Under the pieces are notes generated by a model. It worked only from the letters and a program-made list of their open reading frames with translations. It did not search any database and was not told where the DNA came from. A DNA stretch of 45,865 nucleotides. Source: Pseudomonas baetica. GTDB taxonomy: Bacteria; Pseudomonadota; Gammaproteobacteria; Pseudomonadales; Pseudomonadaceae. The stretch is from positions 1 through 45,865 of the forward strand of contig NZ_JAIHLQ010000046.1 of NCBI RefSeq assembly GCF_019733355.1, in the 5' to 3' direction. The position numbers and the translations under genes were made by a program. Shown here piece by piece: positions 1 to 8,694 of this stretch (positions within the stretch are counted from its first letter, which is position 1; every line of letters starts with the position of its first letter).

Positions 1-1292
1 TTGTTGTGGATCTGCAAAACCAGATTCGCAGTGCTGGTGTCACCGTCCGAATCGGTGATGGTGTAGGCGAAGGTTTCGGTGCCGTTGCCGCCGCCGTGCA
101 AGGCTTTGAAGTCGGCGTCGCTGGTGTTCAGCGTGTAGGTGTAGGTGCCGTTGGCGTTCAATACCAACGTGCCGTAGGTGCCGGTGAATGTACCGGCCGT
201 CACCGGCCCGGTGGGTACACGGTCGGCGCCTTGCACGTCGTTGCTCAGGACGTTGCCGGTCAGCGTGAGCAAGGTTTCCGAGGCGGTCGACGCGTTGCTG
301 TCATCGAACGCTTTGGGCACGTCGTCGATGATGTTGATGTCCAGCGTACCGGTCGCGGTATCGCCATTGCTGTCGCCAGCGATCACGGTGAACTGTTCGC
401 TGAGACTATTGGCGCCGCCACCCGTCGCGTGGGTGTCGTTGCCATTGAGGGTGTAGCTGTAACTGACCACGCCGGTCGCCGCGTTGTAACCGGTGATAGT
501 CAGGGTGTTGCCCAGTTGCGTGGTGATCGACTGCGGGAAACCGACGGCCACCCCACCGCTGATCACGTTGATGCCGCCGATGTTCAGACTGTTCAAACCA
601 TCCGGTGCCGTTACCGTGAAGCTTCCGTTTTGGGTCAGCGCGCCAGCGTTGGCCGCCGAGCCGTCTGGCAGATTGGCTTCGTTGAGGGTCAGTTCGCCCC
701 CGGGCACGGCGAGGCCGGTGAGGGTCACAAGGTTGTTGACGGGCGGCACGACAGGCGCGGGCGTGCCATCGCCGTTATCGATCACAGCGTTTTGGCGTAC
801 TTCGGGAAATTCGGGAATGCCATCGAACCCGGCAGTGGGGAAACCGATGATCGGATCAACCCGCCCGCCGACTTCCGTCAGCAAGACAAAACTGTGCCCG
901 CCGCCCACTGCACCACCGGTATCGCCCGGGGCGTTGGGGCCAGCGGCGGTGGCTTCAGCGGTTTTGGTCGGGTCGTCACCCGCGGCGATGGCTTTCTGGA
1001 TCTGCTCGACGTCGGTCAGTTGCGCTTCGCTCGGGGTCACAGCCTCCGGCGCGTTCACATGGGCGGCCTGATCGGCGAGCAATTGGCCGGTCATGGTCAG
1101 GCTGCTGTCGCGGCCCAGGGTCAAGTCCTGGCCATTTTGCAGATGAACGGCGACGGCGCCTTCGGCCCCGGTGATCAGTTGATCGCCAGCAAACAAGCGG
1201 TCGCCCTCGACCAAGGCACGACGAGTGCCGTCAGTACCTTGCGCGAAAACCTGACCAATGACTTTAGTGACGATACCAATGAGCGTTGCCAT
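1..1292 (-). CDS. lapA: LapA/MapA-type giant adhesin, N-terminal part (runs off left edge)
   Basis: About 430 residues are visible, starting at the ATG 1292-1290 behind a strong GGAGG site. Residues 1-110 match the retention module of LapA-type type I secreted adhesins, which plugs the outer-membrane pore and holds the protein on the cell surface. Residues 115-118 read TAAG, preceded by a helix-like stretch; this is the site the periplasmic protease LapG cuts between the two alanines in P. fluorescens LapA. A Gly/Asn/Thr-rich region follows, with VCBS/Bap-like repeats (for example VLSNDV and TITDSDGDTS). The gene is divergent from the exporter genes at 1826-6749. The C-terminal RTX repeats and secretion signal lie outside the window. 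Whether this is LapA or its paralogue MapA cannot be decided here, and lapD and lapG are not in view. Confidence 0.88.
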   Translation of the reverse strand, partial: MATLIGIVTKVIGQVFAQGTDGTRRALVEGDRLFAGDQLITGAEGAVAVHLQNGQDLTLGRDSSLTMTGQLLADQAAHVNAPEAVTPSEAQLTDVEQIQKAIAAGDDPTKTAEATAAGPNAPGDTGGAVGGGHSFVLLTEVGGRVDPIIGFPTAGFDGIPEFPEVRQNAVIDNGDGTPAPVVPPVNNLVTLTGLAVPGGELTLNEANLPDGSAANAGALTQNGSFTVTAPDGLNSLNIGGINVISGGVAVGFPQSITTQLGNTLTITGYNAATGVVSYSYTLNGNDTHATGGGANSLSEQFTVIAGDSNGDTATGTLDINIIDDVPKAFDDSNASTASETLLTLTGNVLSNDVQGADRVPTGPVTAGTFTGTYGTLVLNANGTYTYTLNTSDADFKALHGGGNGTETFAYTITDSDGDTSTANLVLQIHN

Positions 1293-1422
1293 GTGAATTC
1301 CTCCGCTGCCGACCACCGTCGGCACTGGTTCGCGAAGCAGCCCATGGCTCAATCGGGTTGCCGGGGCGACGCTCGCACCCTCGACAGTTCGTTTGGCCGG
1401 TGACGCCTCAAGCGGAAACTTC

Positions 1423-1438
1423 AGTGCTATCAAGCACT
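1423..1438 (-). promoter_or_regulatory. Hairpin in the adhesin 5' leader
   Basis: AGTGCT-ATCA-AGCACT is a perfect 6-base inverted repeat with a 4-base loop. It lies about 130 bases upstream of the adhesin start, so in its leader if transcription begins further out. It could be an operator or an RNA hairpin; function is unknown. Confidence 0.3.
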
Positions 1439-1772
1439 TGCAAACCCCGATTGAAGCAGCACACCGACTAACGCTACGTAACGGTGGTGAATCACCAAGG
1501 TGACAAAAATCTGTCGCCCATCAACCGCTACGCGTCCCTCCCCTTCAGCAGTACTTCGCCGTATGTCGCAAAGTGAATGGAACTTTCCTCAAGCCTTTTC
1601 GCGCTCCCTAAAGCACATAAAACAAAGGCTTTCGACCTGAACAATGTGCCGGTTTTTACAAAGCGCATAAGTTTTTTTCGGCATAAGCCTTATGAAAATT
1701 TTTTCTTAGCTACGCTTCAGGATGTTCTTAGCTCTGTTGTTACAAGAGTGAAACGCCTATAGCTAAAAATAC

Positions 1773-1788
1773 CGCCAAATTTTTGGCG
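1773..1788. promoter_or_regulatory. Inverted repeat upstream of lapE
   Basis: CGCCAAA-TT-TTTGGCG is a perfect 7-base inverted repeat with a 2-base centre, 38 bases upstream of the lapE start. It sits at the end of the AT-rich block. This is a plausible repressor operator or transcript-leader hairpin for the exporter operon; no factor is assigned. Confidence 0.35.
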
Positions 1789-1825
1789 ACAGTAAGACAC
1801 CATCAGGAATCAGGGAGATGCACCC

Positions 1826-3184
1826 ATGCGCGTTCTAACCCCCCTCTGCAGCGCGGTTTTGCTGGCCATGGCTTGCACTTCTCAAGCTCAGGCCATGAAC
1901 CTCACCGAGGCGATCCAAAGTACCATCGCCACCCACCCGGAACTGGCTTCACGCGTGGATGCACGCCTGGCTGCGGATGAACAAATCAAAGTCGCCAAGG
2001 GCGGTTTCTACCCGTCCGTCGATTTGAACGCCTCCTACGGGCGCGGCTACAGCGACAACACCAATACCCGGGCGCTGGGTAACCACCACACGTCGATCCT
2101 CAACTACACGCAGTCCGAATTGCGGCTGCGGCAGATGCTCTTCGACGGTTTCAACACCGCCAACGAGGTTGAACGCACCAAAGGCGTGTCCAACTCGCGC
2201 GCTTACTACGCGCAGGGCACCGCTCAGGATCTGGCTCTGCGCACCATCGAGGTTTACCTCGAAGTGCTCAAGCGCCGCGAACTGGTGACCCTGGCCCGCA
2301 ACAACCTGCAGGCGCACTTGCGTGTAAACGACCAGATTGGCCTGCGCACCGAGCGCGGCGTCGGTAGCACCGCCGACTCCGACCAGTCGGGTGCCCGTAA
2401 GGCACTGGCGCAAAACAACCTCGATACCGCTGAGGTCGATCTGGCCGACGCCGAATCGAATTTCTACAGCGTGGTCGGGCGCATGCCCGATGAGCTGGAA
2501 GCGCCGGCATCGACCCGCGGCGAGTTGCCCACCACCCTGCCGGAAGCCCAGCAGAGCATGGTCGAGAACAACCCGTATCTGAAATCCGCACAGGCCGATG
2601 TGCAGTCGGCCGAGAGCCAGTACGAAGTGGCCAAATCGCCGTTCTACCCTCGCTTCGACGCGGAAGCGGCAGTGGGCGCGAACAACAACGTGCAGGGTGA
2701 CCAGGGCCACGACAACGAATGGCGCGTGGGCGTGGTGATGAACTACAACCTGTTCCGCGGCGGCAGCGACAAGGCACGACTGGCCTCCGATGCACACCAG
2801 ATCAATCAGGCCATGGACATCCGCAACAACGCCCTGCGCCAGCTCAACGAGAACATTCACCTGGCCTGGAATGCCATGGTCAACGCCAAGAAACAAACCC
2901 CGACCGCCCGCGAATACGCCGAAACCACCAAACGCGTGCGCGCCGCGTATCAGGACCAGTTCGGCCTCGGCCAACGCACCCTGCTCGACTTGCTCGACAG
3001 TGAAAACGAGCTTTACAACGCCAACCGCCGCTACACCGAAATCCGTTACACCGAGGAATACTCTATGTACCGCGTGCTGGCGAACATGGGTCAGTTGCTG
3101 AGCAAACAACGGGTGGTGCTGCCTGCCGACGCGATCGCTGCGACCGAGGTGAAAAACGAAGCGCGCTTGCCTGAACTGAAATAA
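1826..3184 (+). CDS. lapE: TolC-family outer-membrane channel of the adhesin exporter (LapE-like)
   Basis: This 452-residue protein is the outer-membrane component of a type I secretion system. The start (ATG 1826) has a GGGAGA site and opens a typical Sec signal peptide (positive MR, hydrophobic core, SQAQA cleavage region about residue 23). Two long heptad-rich repeats of the TolC/OEP fold follow, each beginning with a motif like NLTEAIQSTIATHPEL; the C-terminal half ends with the helical hairpin region and a LxxLLDSENELYNANRR segment typical of TolC homologues. It heads a tight operon with the ABC ATPase/permease and the HlyD-type adaptor. By known LapA biology it would also anchor the adhesin's retention module at the surface. 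Confidence 0.88.
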   Translation: MRVLTPLCSAVLLAMACTSQAQAMNLTEAIQSTIATHPELASRVDARLAADEQIKVAKGGFYPSVDLNASYGRGYSDNTNTRALGNHHTSILNYTQSELRLRQMLFDGFNTANEVERTKGVSNSRAYYAQGTAQDLALRTIEVYLEVLKRRELVTLARNNLQAHLRVNDQIGLRTERGVGSTADSDQSGARKALAQNNLDTAEVDLADAESNFYSVVGRMPDELEAPASTRGELPTTLPEAQQSMVENNPYLKSAQADVQSAESQYEVAKSPFYPRFDAEAAVGANNNVQGDQGHDNEWRVGVVMNYNLFRGGSDKARLASDAHQINQAMDIRNNALRQLNENIHLAWNAMVNAKKQTPTAREYAETTKRVRAAYQDQFGLGQRTLLDLLDSENELYNANRRYTEIRYTEEYSMYRVLANMGQLLSKQRVVLPADAIAATEVKNEARLPELK

Positions 3185-3217
3185 GCCCAATGAAGCGGTA
3201 ACAGGGGAACGATCAAT

Positions 3218-5377
3218 ATGACCAGCATGGAACCCGGCCATTCCGGGGTCGATCCGCGGCTGAGCTTCGATGATCCGTTACTCGACGGTCTGTTGATCCT
3301 CTGCAAACTCCATGGCGCGACGGTCAGTCGCGCCAGCCTGAGTGCCGGTCTGCCGCTGAACAAACAACGCCTGAGCCTGGATCTGCTGCCCCGCGCCGCC
3401 GCCCGGGCCGGGTTACAGGCACGGTTGTTGCGGCGAGACCTGAACGACATTTCGCCGCTGAACCTGCCGCTTCTGTTGCTGCTCAACGACGGTCGCACCG
3501 CCGTGTTGCGGCGTTTCGGCGACGACGGCAAAGCGCTGATTTTGCCCAGTGAAGCCGATGGCGGCGAGCAATGGGTCAGCCGCGAAGAGCTCAGCGAACA
3601 CTACAGTGGCCAGGCCTTGTTCGCCCGGCCTCGGCATGAACTCGAAGACCTGCGCTCACCGCTGGTGCCACGGGTGCATGCGTGGTTTCGCGACACCCTG
3701 AAGCTGTCGAAATGGTTGTACAGCGATGCAATTCTCGCCAGTTTCCTGATCAACCTTTTAGGCCTGATGGTGCCGCTGTTCGTCATGCAGACCTACGACC
3801 GCGTGGTGCCCAATCAGGCCACCTCGACCCTGTGGGTGTTGTCGATCGGTCTGCTGATCGGCACCGGTTTCGAACTGGTATTACGGGTGGTGCGCGCGCA
3901 CCTGCTCGATACCGCCGGCAAGAAAACCGATGTGATCCTTTCCGCGACTTTATTCGAGCGCATCACCGGCATGTCGATGAAGGCTCGGCCGGCGACCATC
4001 GGCGGTTTTGCCCAGAGCATTCATGACTTCCAGGGCCTGCGCGAATTTCTTACGGCGGTGACCCTGACCAGCCTGATCGATCTGCCCTTCGTGGTGTTGA
4101 TGCTGGTGGTCATCGGCCTGCTGGGTGGTTGGCTGGTGATGATCCCGCTGCTGGCCTTCCCCATCACCATCGTCTTCGCGATGGTCATTCAGGTGCGTCT
4201 GCGCGACACGGTGCAAAAAAGCCTGAGCCTGGGCGCTGAGCGTCAAGCGCTGCTGATCGAAACCCTCGGCGGCCTGGAAACCCTCAAGGCTTGCAGCGCC
4301 GAAAGCGAGCGCCAGCACAAATGGGAAAGCACACACGGCGCCCTCACCCGCCTCGACAGCCATGCGCGCAACCTCTCGGCGCTGGCGACCAACGGCACGC
4401 TGTTCATTCAGCAGTTCTCGGGGATGGCGACGATTGTCGCCGGGGTCTACAGCATCATCGCCGGCAACCTCAGTGTCGGGGCGCTGGTGGCAACCTACAT
4501 GCTCGGCAGCCGCGTACTCGCACCGCTGGGGCAGATTGCCGGGCTGATCACTCGCTACCAGCAAGCGCAACTGACCATGAAAAGCACCGACGCGCTGATG
4601 TCGCTGCCACAGGAGCGCGACGGCAAACAGCGACCGCTGGAGCGTACGCAACTGCAAGGCGCACTGGACGTCAGCGGTGTGACGTTTCACTACAACGGCC
4701 AGAATGCGCCGGCCCTGAGCAACGTCACTTTCAGCCTGAAGCCCGGAGAACGGGTCGGCATCATTGGCCGTAGCGGCTCAGGCAAAAGCACCCTGGCGCG
4801 GCTGGTGATGGGGTTCTACGAACCGGAGGAAGGCCAGTTGCTGCTCGACGGCCTTGACCTGCGGCAACTGGATGTCGCCGACCTGCGCCAGCAGATCGGT
4901 TACGTCGCCCATGACCTGCCGCTGCTGGCGGGCAGCCTGCGCGACAACCTGACCCTCGGCGCGCGCTACGTCAGCGATTCACGGATGCTTGAAGTGGCCG
5001 AACTGACCGGTGTCACCGAACTCGCCCGTCAGCATCCGCAGGGTTTTGACCGCCCGGTGGGCGAGCGCGGGCAGTTGCTGTCCGGCGGTCAACGCCAGGC
5101 CGTATTACTCGCTCGGGCATTGCTGCTCGACCCGCCCATCATGCTGCTCGACGAACCGACCAGCGCCATGGACAACAGCAGTGAGGACCTTCTGCGTCAG
5201 AAACTGCACAACTGGGTACAAGGCAAAACCCTGCTGCTGGTCACCCACCGCACCTCGATGCTGAGCCTGGTGGACCGGCTGCTGGTACTGGACAACGGCC
5301 GGATCGTCGCCGACGGTCCGAAAGAAGCGGTCATCGATGCACTGCGCAAGGGCCGTGTCGGCTCGGCGGCGGTCTAG
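3218..5377 (+). CDS. lapB: Type I secretion ABC transporter with C39-like domain (LapB-like)
   Basis: This 719-residue inner-membrane ATPase/permease drives adhesin export. Residues about 20-145 form a C39-peptidase-like domain in which the catalytic QxxxxxC motif is absent, as in RTX exporters that bind but do not cleave their substrate. The transmembrane domain spans about 165-440. The nucleotide-binding domain has Walker A GRSGSGKST at 517-525, signature LSGGQ at 621-625, Walker B IMLLDE at 641-646 and an H-loop histidine near 677. It lies 33 bases after lapE and ends inside the ribosome site of lapC, so translation is probably coupled. The family is clear; the exact paralogue (LapB or MapB) is not. 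Confidence 0.9.
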   Translation: MTSMEPGHSGVDPRLSFDDPLLDGLLILCKLHGATVSRASLSAGLPLNKQRLSLDLLPRAAARAGLQARLLRRDLNDISPLNLPLLLLLNDGRTAVLRRFGDDGKALILPSEADGGEQWVSREELSEHYSGQALFARPRHELEDLRSPLVPRVHAWFRDTLKLSKWLYSDAILASFLINLLGLMVPLFVMQTYDRVVPNQATSTLWVLSIGLLIGTGFELVLRVVRAHLLDTAGKKTDVILSATLFERITGMSMKARPATIGGFAQSIHDFQGLREFLTAVTLTSLIDLPFVVLMLVVIGLLGGWLVMIPLLAFPITIVFAMVIQVRLRDTVQKSLSLGAERQALLIETLGGLETLKACSAESERQHKWESTHGALTRLDSHARNLSALATNGTLFIQQFSGMATIVAGVYSIIAGNLSVGALVATYMLGSRVLAPLGQIAGLITRYQQAQLTMKSTDALMSLPQERDGKQRPLERTQLQGALDVSGVTFHYNGQNAPALSNVTFSLKPGERVGIIGRSGSGKSTLARLVMGFYEPEEGQLLLDGLDLRQLDVADLRQQIGYVAHDLPLLAGSLRDNLTLGARYVSDSRMLEVAELTGVTELARQHPQGFDRPVGERGQLLSGGQRQAVLLARALLLDPPIMLLDEPTSAMDNSSEDLLRQKLHNWVQGKTLLLVTHRTSMLSLVDRLLVLDNGRIVADGPKEAVIDALRKGRVGSAAV

Positions 5378-5387
5378 GAGTTGCCCC

Positions 5388-6749
5388 ATGTCTGCTTCTT
5401 CAGATAGCAAATCACGCGGCTACTTCGACAGTTTCGGCAAAAGTGCCGAAGCCGATTTCATGCCGGAAACCGCCGGCGCCTCGTTGCAGGATTCGCCGCG
5501 CTGGTCGCGGATTACCGTGTGGCTGGCAGCGGGGTTGCTGATCAGCGCGCTGGTCTGGGCCAAGTTTGCGGTGCTTGAAGAAGTGACCATGGGCGAAGGC
5601 AAGGCGATTCCGTCGAGCAAGGTTCAGGTGATTCAGAACCTTGAGGGCGGCATCGTCACCGAGATTTTCGTCCGCGAAGGCCAGATGGTGAACAAGGGCG
5701 ACACCCTGTTGCGTCTGGATGACACGCGATTTTTATCGAACAAGGGCGAAAGCGAAGTCGACCGTTATGCATTGACCGCACAGGTCGAACGGTTGGCCGC
5801 GGAATCGGAAGGTCGGCCCTTCAAACTCTCCGAAGAGGTCATCGCCAAGGCCCCGCAAGTGGCCGAAGACGAGCGCTCGCTGTACGAACAACGCCAGCGC
5901 CGACTGGCCAGCGAACAGCGCACCTTGAGCGAACAGTTGCGGCAGAAAACTCAGGAACTGGCGGAGTTCCGCTCCAAGCAAGGCCAATTCAGTTCAAGCC
6001 TGTCATTACTGCAACAAGAGATGAACATGTCCGAGCCACTGGTCAAGGCCGGCGCGGTATCGCCCGTGGAGATTCTGCGGCTCAAGCGTAGTGCGGTGGA
6101 AATCCGTGGTTCGCTGAATGCGACGACGCTGGCGATTCCCCGTGCGGAATCGGCGATTGCCGAGATCCGCAGCAAGATCGACGAATCGGAGCAGACCTTC
6201 CGCTCGGAAGCCGCCAAAGAGCTGAATGAAAAACGCACCGACCTGTCGAAAATCACTGCAACCAGCATCGCCATCGACGACCGCGTCAGCCGCACCACCG
6301 TGACCTCACCGGTACACGGGGTGATCAAGCAATTGAAGGTCAACACCATCGGCGGCGTGGTCCAACCGGGCAGCGACATGTTGGAAATCGTGCCACTGGA
6401 AGACAACCTGCTGATCGAGGCCAAGGTGCGTCCGCAAGACGTCGCGTTCCTCCATCCGGGTCAGAAAGCCATGGTCAAGTTCAGCGCTTATGACTACACG
6501 ATCTACGGTGGGCTCAGTGCGAAACTGGAGTTGATCGGCGCCGATACCATCACTGATGACAAGGGCAACAGCTTCTATCTGATTCAGGTGCGTACCGATA
6601 AAAACCATTTGGGCGGGGATGTGAAACCCCTGCTGATCATCCCGGGGATGGTGGCGACGGTGGACATCATTACCGGGGAGAAAAGTGTGCTGGATTACCT
6701 GCTCAAACCAGTGCTCAAGGCCCGAACCGAGGCGATGCGCGAACGCTAG
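5388..6749 (+). CDS. lapC: HlyD-family membrane fusion protein of the adhesin exporter (LapC-like)
   Basis: This 453-residue periplasmic adaptor links the LapB-like ATPase to the TolC-like channel. The start at ATG 5388 is chosen because AGGAG at 5376-5380 overlaps the lapB stop codon; longer upstream starts would lie within lapB. It has a short cytoplasmic N-terminus, one membrane segment at about 42-60, a biotinyl-lipoyl-like half-motif (VIQNLEGGIVTEIFVREG, about 81-98), a long coiled-coil region (about 130-320) and the second lipoyl/beta-barrel part, with VTSPVHGVIKQL near 315. It is the last gene of the operon and converges on tapT, with a REP palindrome between them. Confidence 0.9.
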   Translation: MSASSDSKSRGYFDSFGKSAEADFMPETAGASLQDSPRWSRITVWLAAGLLISALVWAKFAVLEEVTMGEGKAIPSSKVQVIQNLEGGIVTEIFVREGQMVNKGDTLLRLDDTRFLSNKGESEVDRYALTAQVERLAAESEGRPFKLSEEVIAKAPQVAEDERSLYEQRQRRLASEQRTLSEQLRQKTQELAEFRSKQGQFSSSLSLLQQEMNMSEPLVKAGAVSPVEILRLKRSAVEIRGSLNATTLAIPRAESAIAEIRSKIDESEQTFRSEAAKELNEKRTDLSKITATSIAIDDRVSRTTVTSPVHGVIKQLKVNTIGGVVQPGSDMLEIVPLEDNLLIEAKVRPQDVAFLHPGQKAMVKFSAYDYTIYGGLSAKLELIGADTITDDKGNSFYLIQVRTDKNHLGGDVKPLLIIPGMVATVDIITGEKSVLDYLLKPVLKARTEAMRER

Positions 6750-6784
6750 TCATTTTTGAGATTTGCGGTGATTGTTCTAACGCT

Positions 6785-6851
6785 TTCGCGAGCAAGCCCG
6801 CTCCCACATTTTGGAATGCGTTCCCCCTGTGGGAGCGGGCTTGCTCGCGAA
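6785..6851. repeat. REP-like palindrome, family A, copy 1
   Basis: Two perfect 24-base arms (6785-6808 and 6828-6851) carry the core GAGCAAGCCCGCTCCCAC and its complement. It sits between the convergent lapC and tapT genes and may also end transcription. This is the most regular copy of the family in the window. Confidence 0.9.
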
Positions 6852-6871
6852 GAGGCCGGCATTATCAACAC

Positions 6872-7468
6872 CTATCTTTCGCCATGGTTCTTCTGAAAGG
6901 TCTCCTCCCCCATCGCCGCTATCTGCCCCTCGATCAACGCTTCAAACGGCTTGAGCAACGGTTCGAAAGAGGCCGGCGCCTCCAGCGTGTGCAATGCCTG
7001 CACAATCGCCTCAACCGTCGACAAGGCTCCCGGCCCTGGGGCCTTGCGCAACCGATAGCGCGACACCCCGCCCTCTGCCAGCGTCACCCGTGGCAACGCC
7101 GCCAGCAGCGGATTGAGATGGAGCATTTTGCGTGCCTTGCGCCAGGTGCCGTCCGGCACCACCAGCAACAGCGGTTGATCGGACTCACCATAAGCCTGCA
7201 TCGGCTGCGCATCTTCGGCGGGAAACAACAACCGCGCCCGATACCCCGGTTGATTCAACAGGGTCGGCAAATCCTCAAACACCTCACCCACGATCAGCTC
7301 GGCATTGGTCAAACCCAGCGCCGCCAGCCGTGCCGTGTTCAACGCATGATTGACCTCACTCGGATGCTGCAACAACAGCACCCGCGTGCGGCTGTCGAGA
7401 CGCGGAATCAGCGCACACAGGCAATGGGTTTGTGGGCGCAGGCAGCGCGGGCACTGGGGTCTGGACAT
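6872..7468 (-). CDS. tapT: DTW-domain tRNA-uridine aminocarboxypropyltransferase
   Basis: This 198-residue protein belongs to the DTW/TapT (YfiP) family, which adds the 3-amino-3-carboxypropyl group of S-adenosylmethionine to a uridine in the variable loop of some tRNAs (acp3U47). Four N-terminal cysteines (C6, C9, C16, C18) form a likely zinc site. The family signature D-x-T-W appears as D106-G-T108-W109, in the VVPDGTWRKARKM context that defines the SPOUT-like active site. An AAGGA site lies just upstream of ATG 7468. The gene starts 18 bases after the gbuR stop on the same strand, so it may be read from the gbuR transcript, although no functional link is known. Confidence 0.88.
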   Translation of the reverse strand: MSRPQCPRCLRPQTHCLCALIPRLDSRTRVLLLQHPSEVNHALNTARLAALGLTNAELIVGEVFEDLPTLLNQPGYRARLLFPAEDAQPMQAYGESDQPLLLVVPDGTWRKARKMLHLNPLLAALPRVTLAEGGVSRYRLRKAPGPGALSTVEAIVQALHTLEAPASFEPLLKPFEALIEGQIAAMGEETFQKNHGER

Positions 7469-7486
7469 ATTTCTTTTTCCTTCGAG

Positions 7487-8380
7487 CTATGCCTGATTGA
7501 GCTGGGCTTTGAGCAAATCGCGGAACGTCTGAATCAACGGCTCACGGCTACGGCCACGGCGCATGATCATCGAAAACGGCGCCTGATAACCGAAAGTCGC
7601 CGGCAGCAACACGCGTAAATCGCCCTTGTCGGCCCAGGCCTGAGCGTAGTGTTCCGGCAGATACCCGATATAGGCGCCGGACAGCACCAGAATCAGCTGT
7701 GCTTCCATACTTTCCACGGTGGCGGCGCTGTGTTTGAAGCCGTGACGTGCCAGTTCCGCCTGGCTCCAGTAGCCGCGACCGACCATGCGTTGCTGAGTGA
7801 TGACTTGCTCGGGAATGCGCCGCTCGTTGAACAACGGGTGACGGCTGCTGCAATACAGCCAGTGCTGCTCGCGGTACAGCGGCATGTAGACCAGACCGCT
7901 CATGCGCGTCGAGAACGCGCCGATCGCCAGATCGAGGCGGTTGTCCTGCACGCCGAGTTGCAGTTCGTAAGGGCTCATCACCGACAGGTGCAAATGCACC
8001 GCCGGGTGTTCCTGGCTGTAGGCGCCGATGGCTTCGGCGAACGGCAGCGCTTTGTCGCTGACGGTGGAGTCGATCACCCCCAGGTTGAGCGTGCCGCGCA
8101 GCTCACCCTTGAGCGCGGCGGCGTACTGCTCGAAACCTTCAAGTTCGCCGAGCAGGCGCAGGGTTTCCTGATGGAACAGCTCACCCTTGCTGGTCAGGCT
8201 GAAGCCGCCACGGCCGCGATGACACAGCACCAGACCGAGCGCGGCTTCGAGCTGGCTCATGTAGGTGCTGATCGCCGAGGTCGACAGGTTGAGTTCCTGC
8301 TGCGCGTTGGCGAAACCCTGATGACGCACCACGCTGACGAAGATGCGCAACAGTTTCAGGTCGGGTAAAGCGTTGGCCAT
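7487..8380 (-). CDS. gbuR: LysR-type regulator of guanidinobutyrate use (GbuR-like)
   Basis: This 297-residue LysR-family activator has an N-terminal winged helix-turn-helix (about 5-64, with LNLSTSAISTYMSQLEAALG as recognition region) and a C-terminal effector-binding domain. The start at ATG 8380 is supported by GGAG seven bases upstream; the reading frame extends further upstream without a better ribosome site. It is divergent from gbuA, the arrangement known for gbuR-gbuA in P. aeruginosa, where GbuR activates gbuA in response to 4-guanidinobutyrate. A LysR-type dyad between the two genes is listed separately. The assignment rests on family plus context. Confidence 0.85.
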   Translation of the reverse strand: MANALPDLKLLRIFVSVVRHQGFANAQQELNLSTSAISTYMSQLEAALGLVLCHRGRGGFSLTSKGELFHQETLRLLGELEGFEQYAAALKGELRGTLNLGVIDSTVSDKALPFAEAIGAYSQEHPAVHLHLSVMSPYELQLGVQDNRLDLAIGAFSTRMSGLVYMPLYREQHWLYCSSRHPLFNERRIPEQVITQQRMVGRGYWSQAELARHGFKHSAATVESMEAQLILVLSGAYIGYLPEHYAQAWADKGDLRVLLPATFGYQAPFSMIMRRGRSREPLIQTFRDLLKAQLNQA

Positions 8381-8413
8381 GTCTACTCCATGTTCCTGTC
8401 GAAACGCCTTAAA

Positions 8414-8501
8414 TGTGGGAACGGGCTTGCTCGCGAAAGCGTCGGGCCAGCCAACATCCACGTTGCCTGACACACCGTATTCGCGAGCAAGCCCGCTCCC
8501 A
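8414..8501. repeat. REP-like palindrome, family A, copy 2
   Basis: Arms resemble those at 6785-6851 but are in inverted order (outer TGTGGGAACGGGCTTGCTCG, with one base change, then a 40-base centre). It lies between the gbuR start and the putative GbuR dyad, so it sits inside a divergent promoter region, which is unusual for REP elements. Confidence 0.85.
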
Positions 8502-8555
8502 CTGAGGCGCCATCTTCCCCCGGTGAACGACAACGAGTCTATCTTCAGCCTCGCC

Positions 8556-8581
8556 GTTAGTTTAGAAAAATCTGAACTAAG
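8556..8581. promoter_or_regulatory. Putative GbuR (LysR-type) binding dyad
   Basis: Two 11-base arms, GTTAGTTTAGA (8556-8566) and TCTGAACTAAG (8571-8581), are complementary at 9 of 11 positions around an AAAA centre. The dyad contains a T-N11-A core typical of LysR regulators and lies about 114 bases before the gbuA start, in the gbuR-gbuA intergenic region. A gbuA promoter pair could not be fixed by eye. Confidence 0.6.
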
Positions 8582-8694
8582 TATTTGCCCGTAGCGATTC
8601 TTCCCCACCCCTGCATTTCGCAGAATCGGCCCACAGCGGTGCCCGCCTGCCGGCGCGCCGACATAAATAAAACAAAGACGATGAGGCCCTACCC

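Larger units (their letters stand above)
1293..1825. promoter_or_regulatory. Divergent adhesin/exporter control region
   Basis: This 533-base gap separates the divergent adhesin and exporter genes and holds no convincing gene. The stretch from about 1600 to 1790 is much richer in A+T than its surroundings, as expected for promoters or nucleoid-protein binding. Two inverted repeats are listed separately. I could not place a -35/-10 pair with confidence, nor a FleQ site, which would be expected if control follows the known c-di-GMP-responsive LapA model. Confidence 0.6.

Noticed and set aside
6..1403. Long plus-strand frame of 465 codons at the left edge
   Set aside because: It is antisense to the adhesin gene, whose minus-strand frame has a strong ribosome site and clear retention-module sequence.
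1949..3241. 430-codon minus-strand frame across lapE
   Set aside because: Antisense shadow of the TolC-like gene; no ribosome site or recognisable protein.
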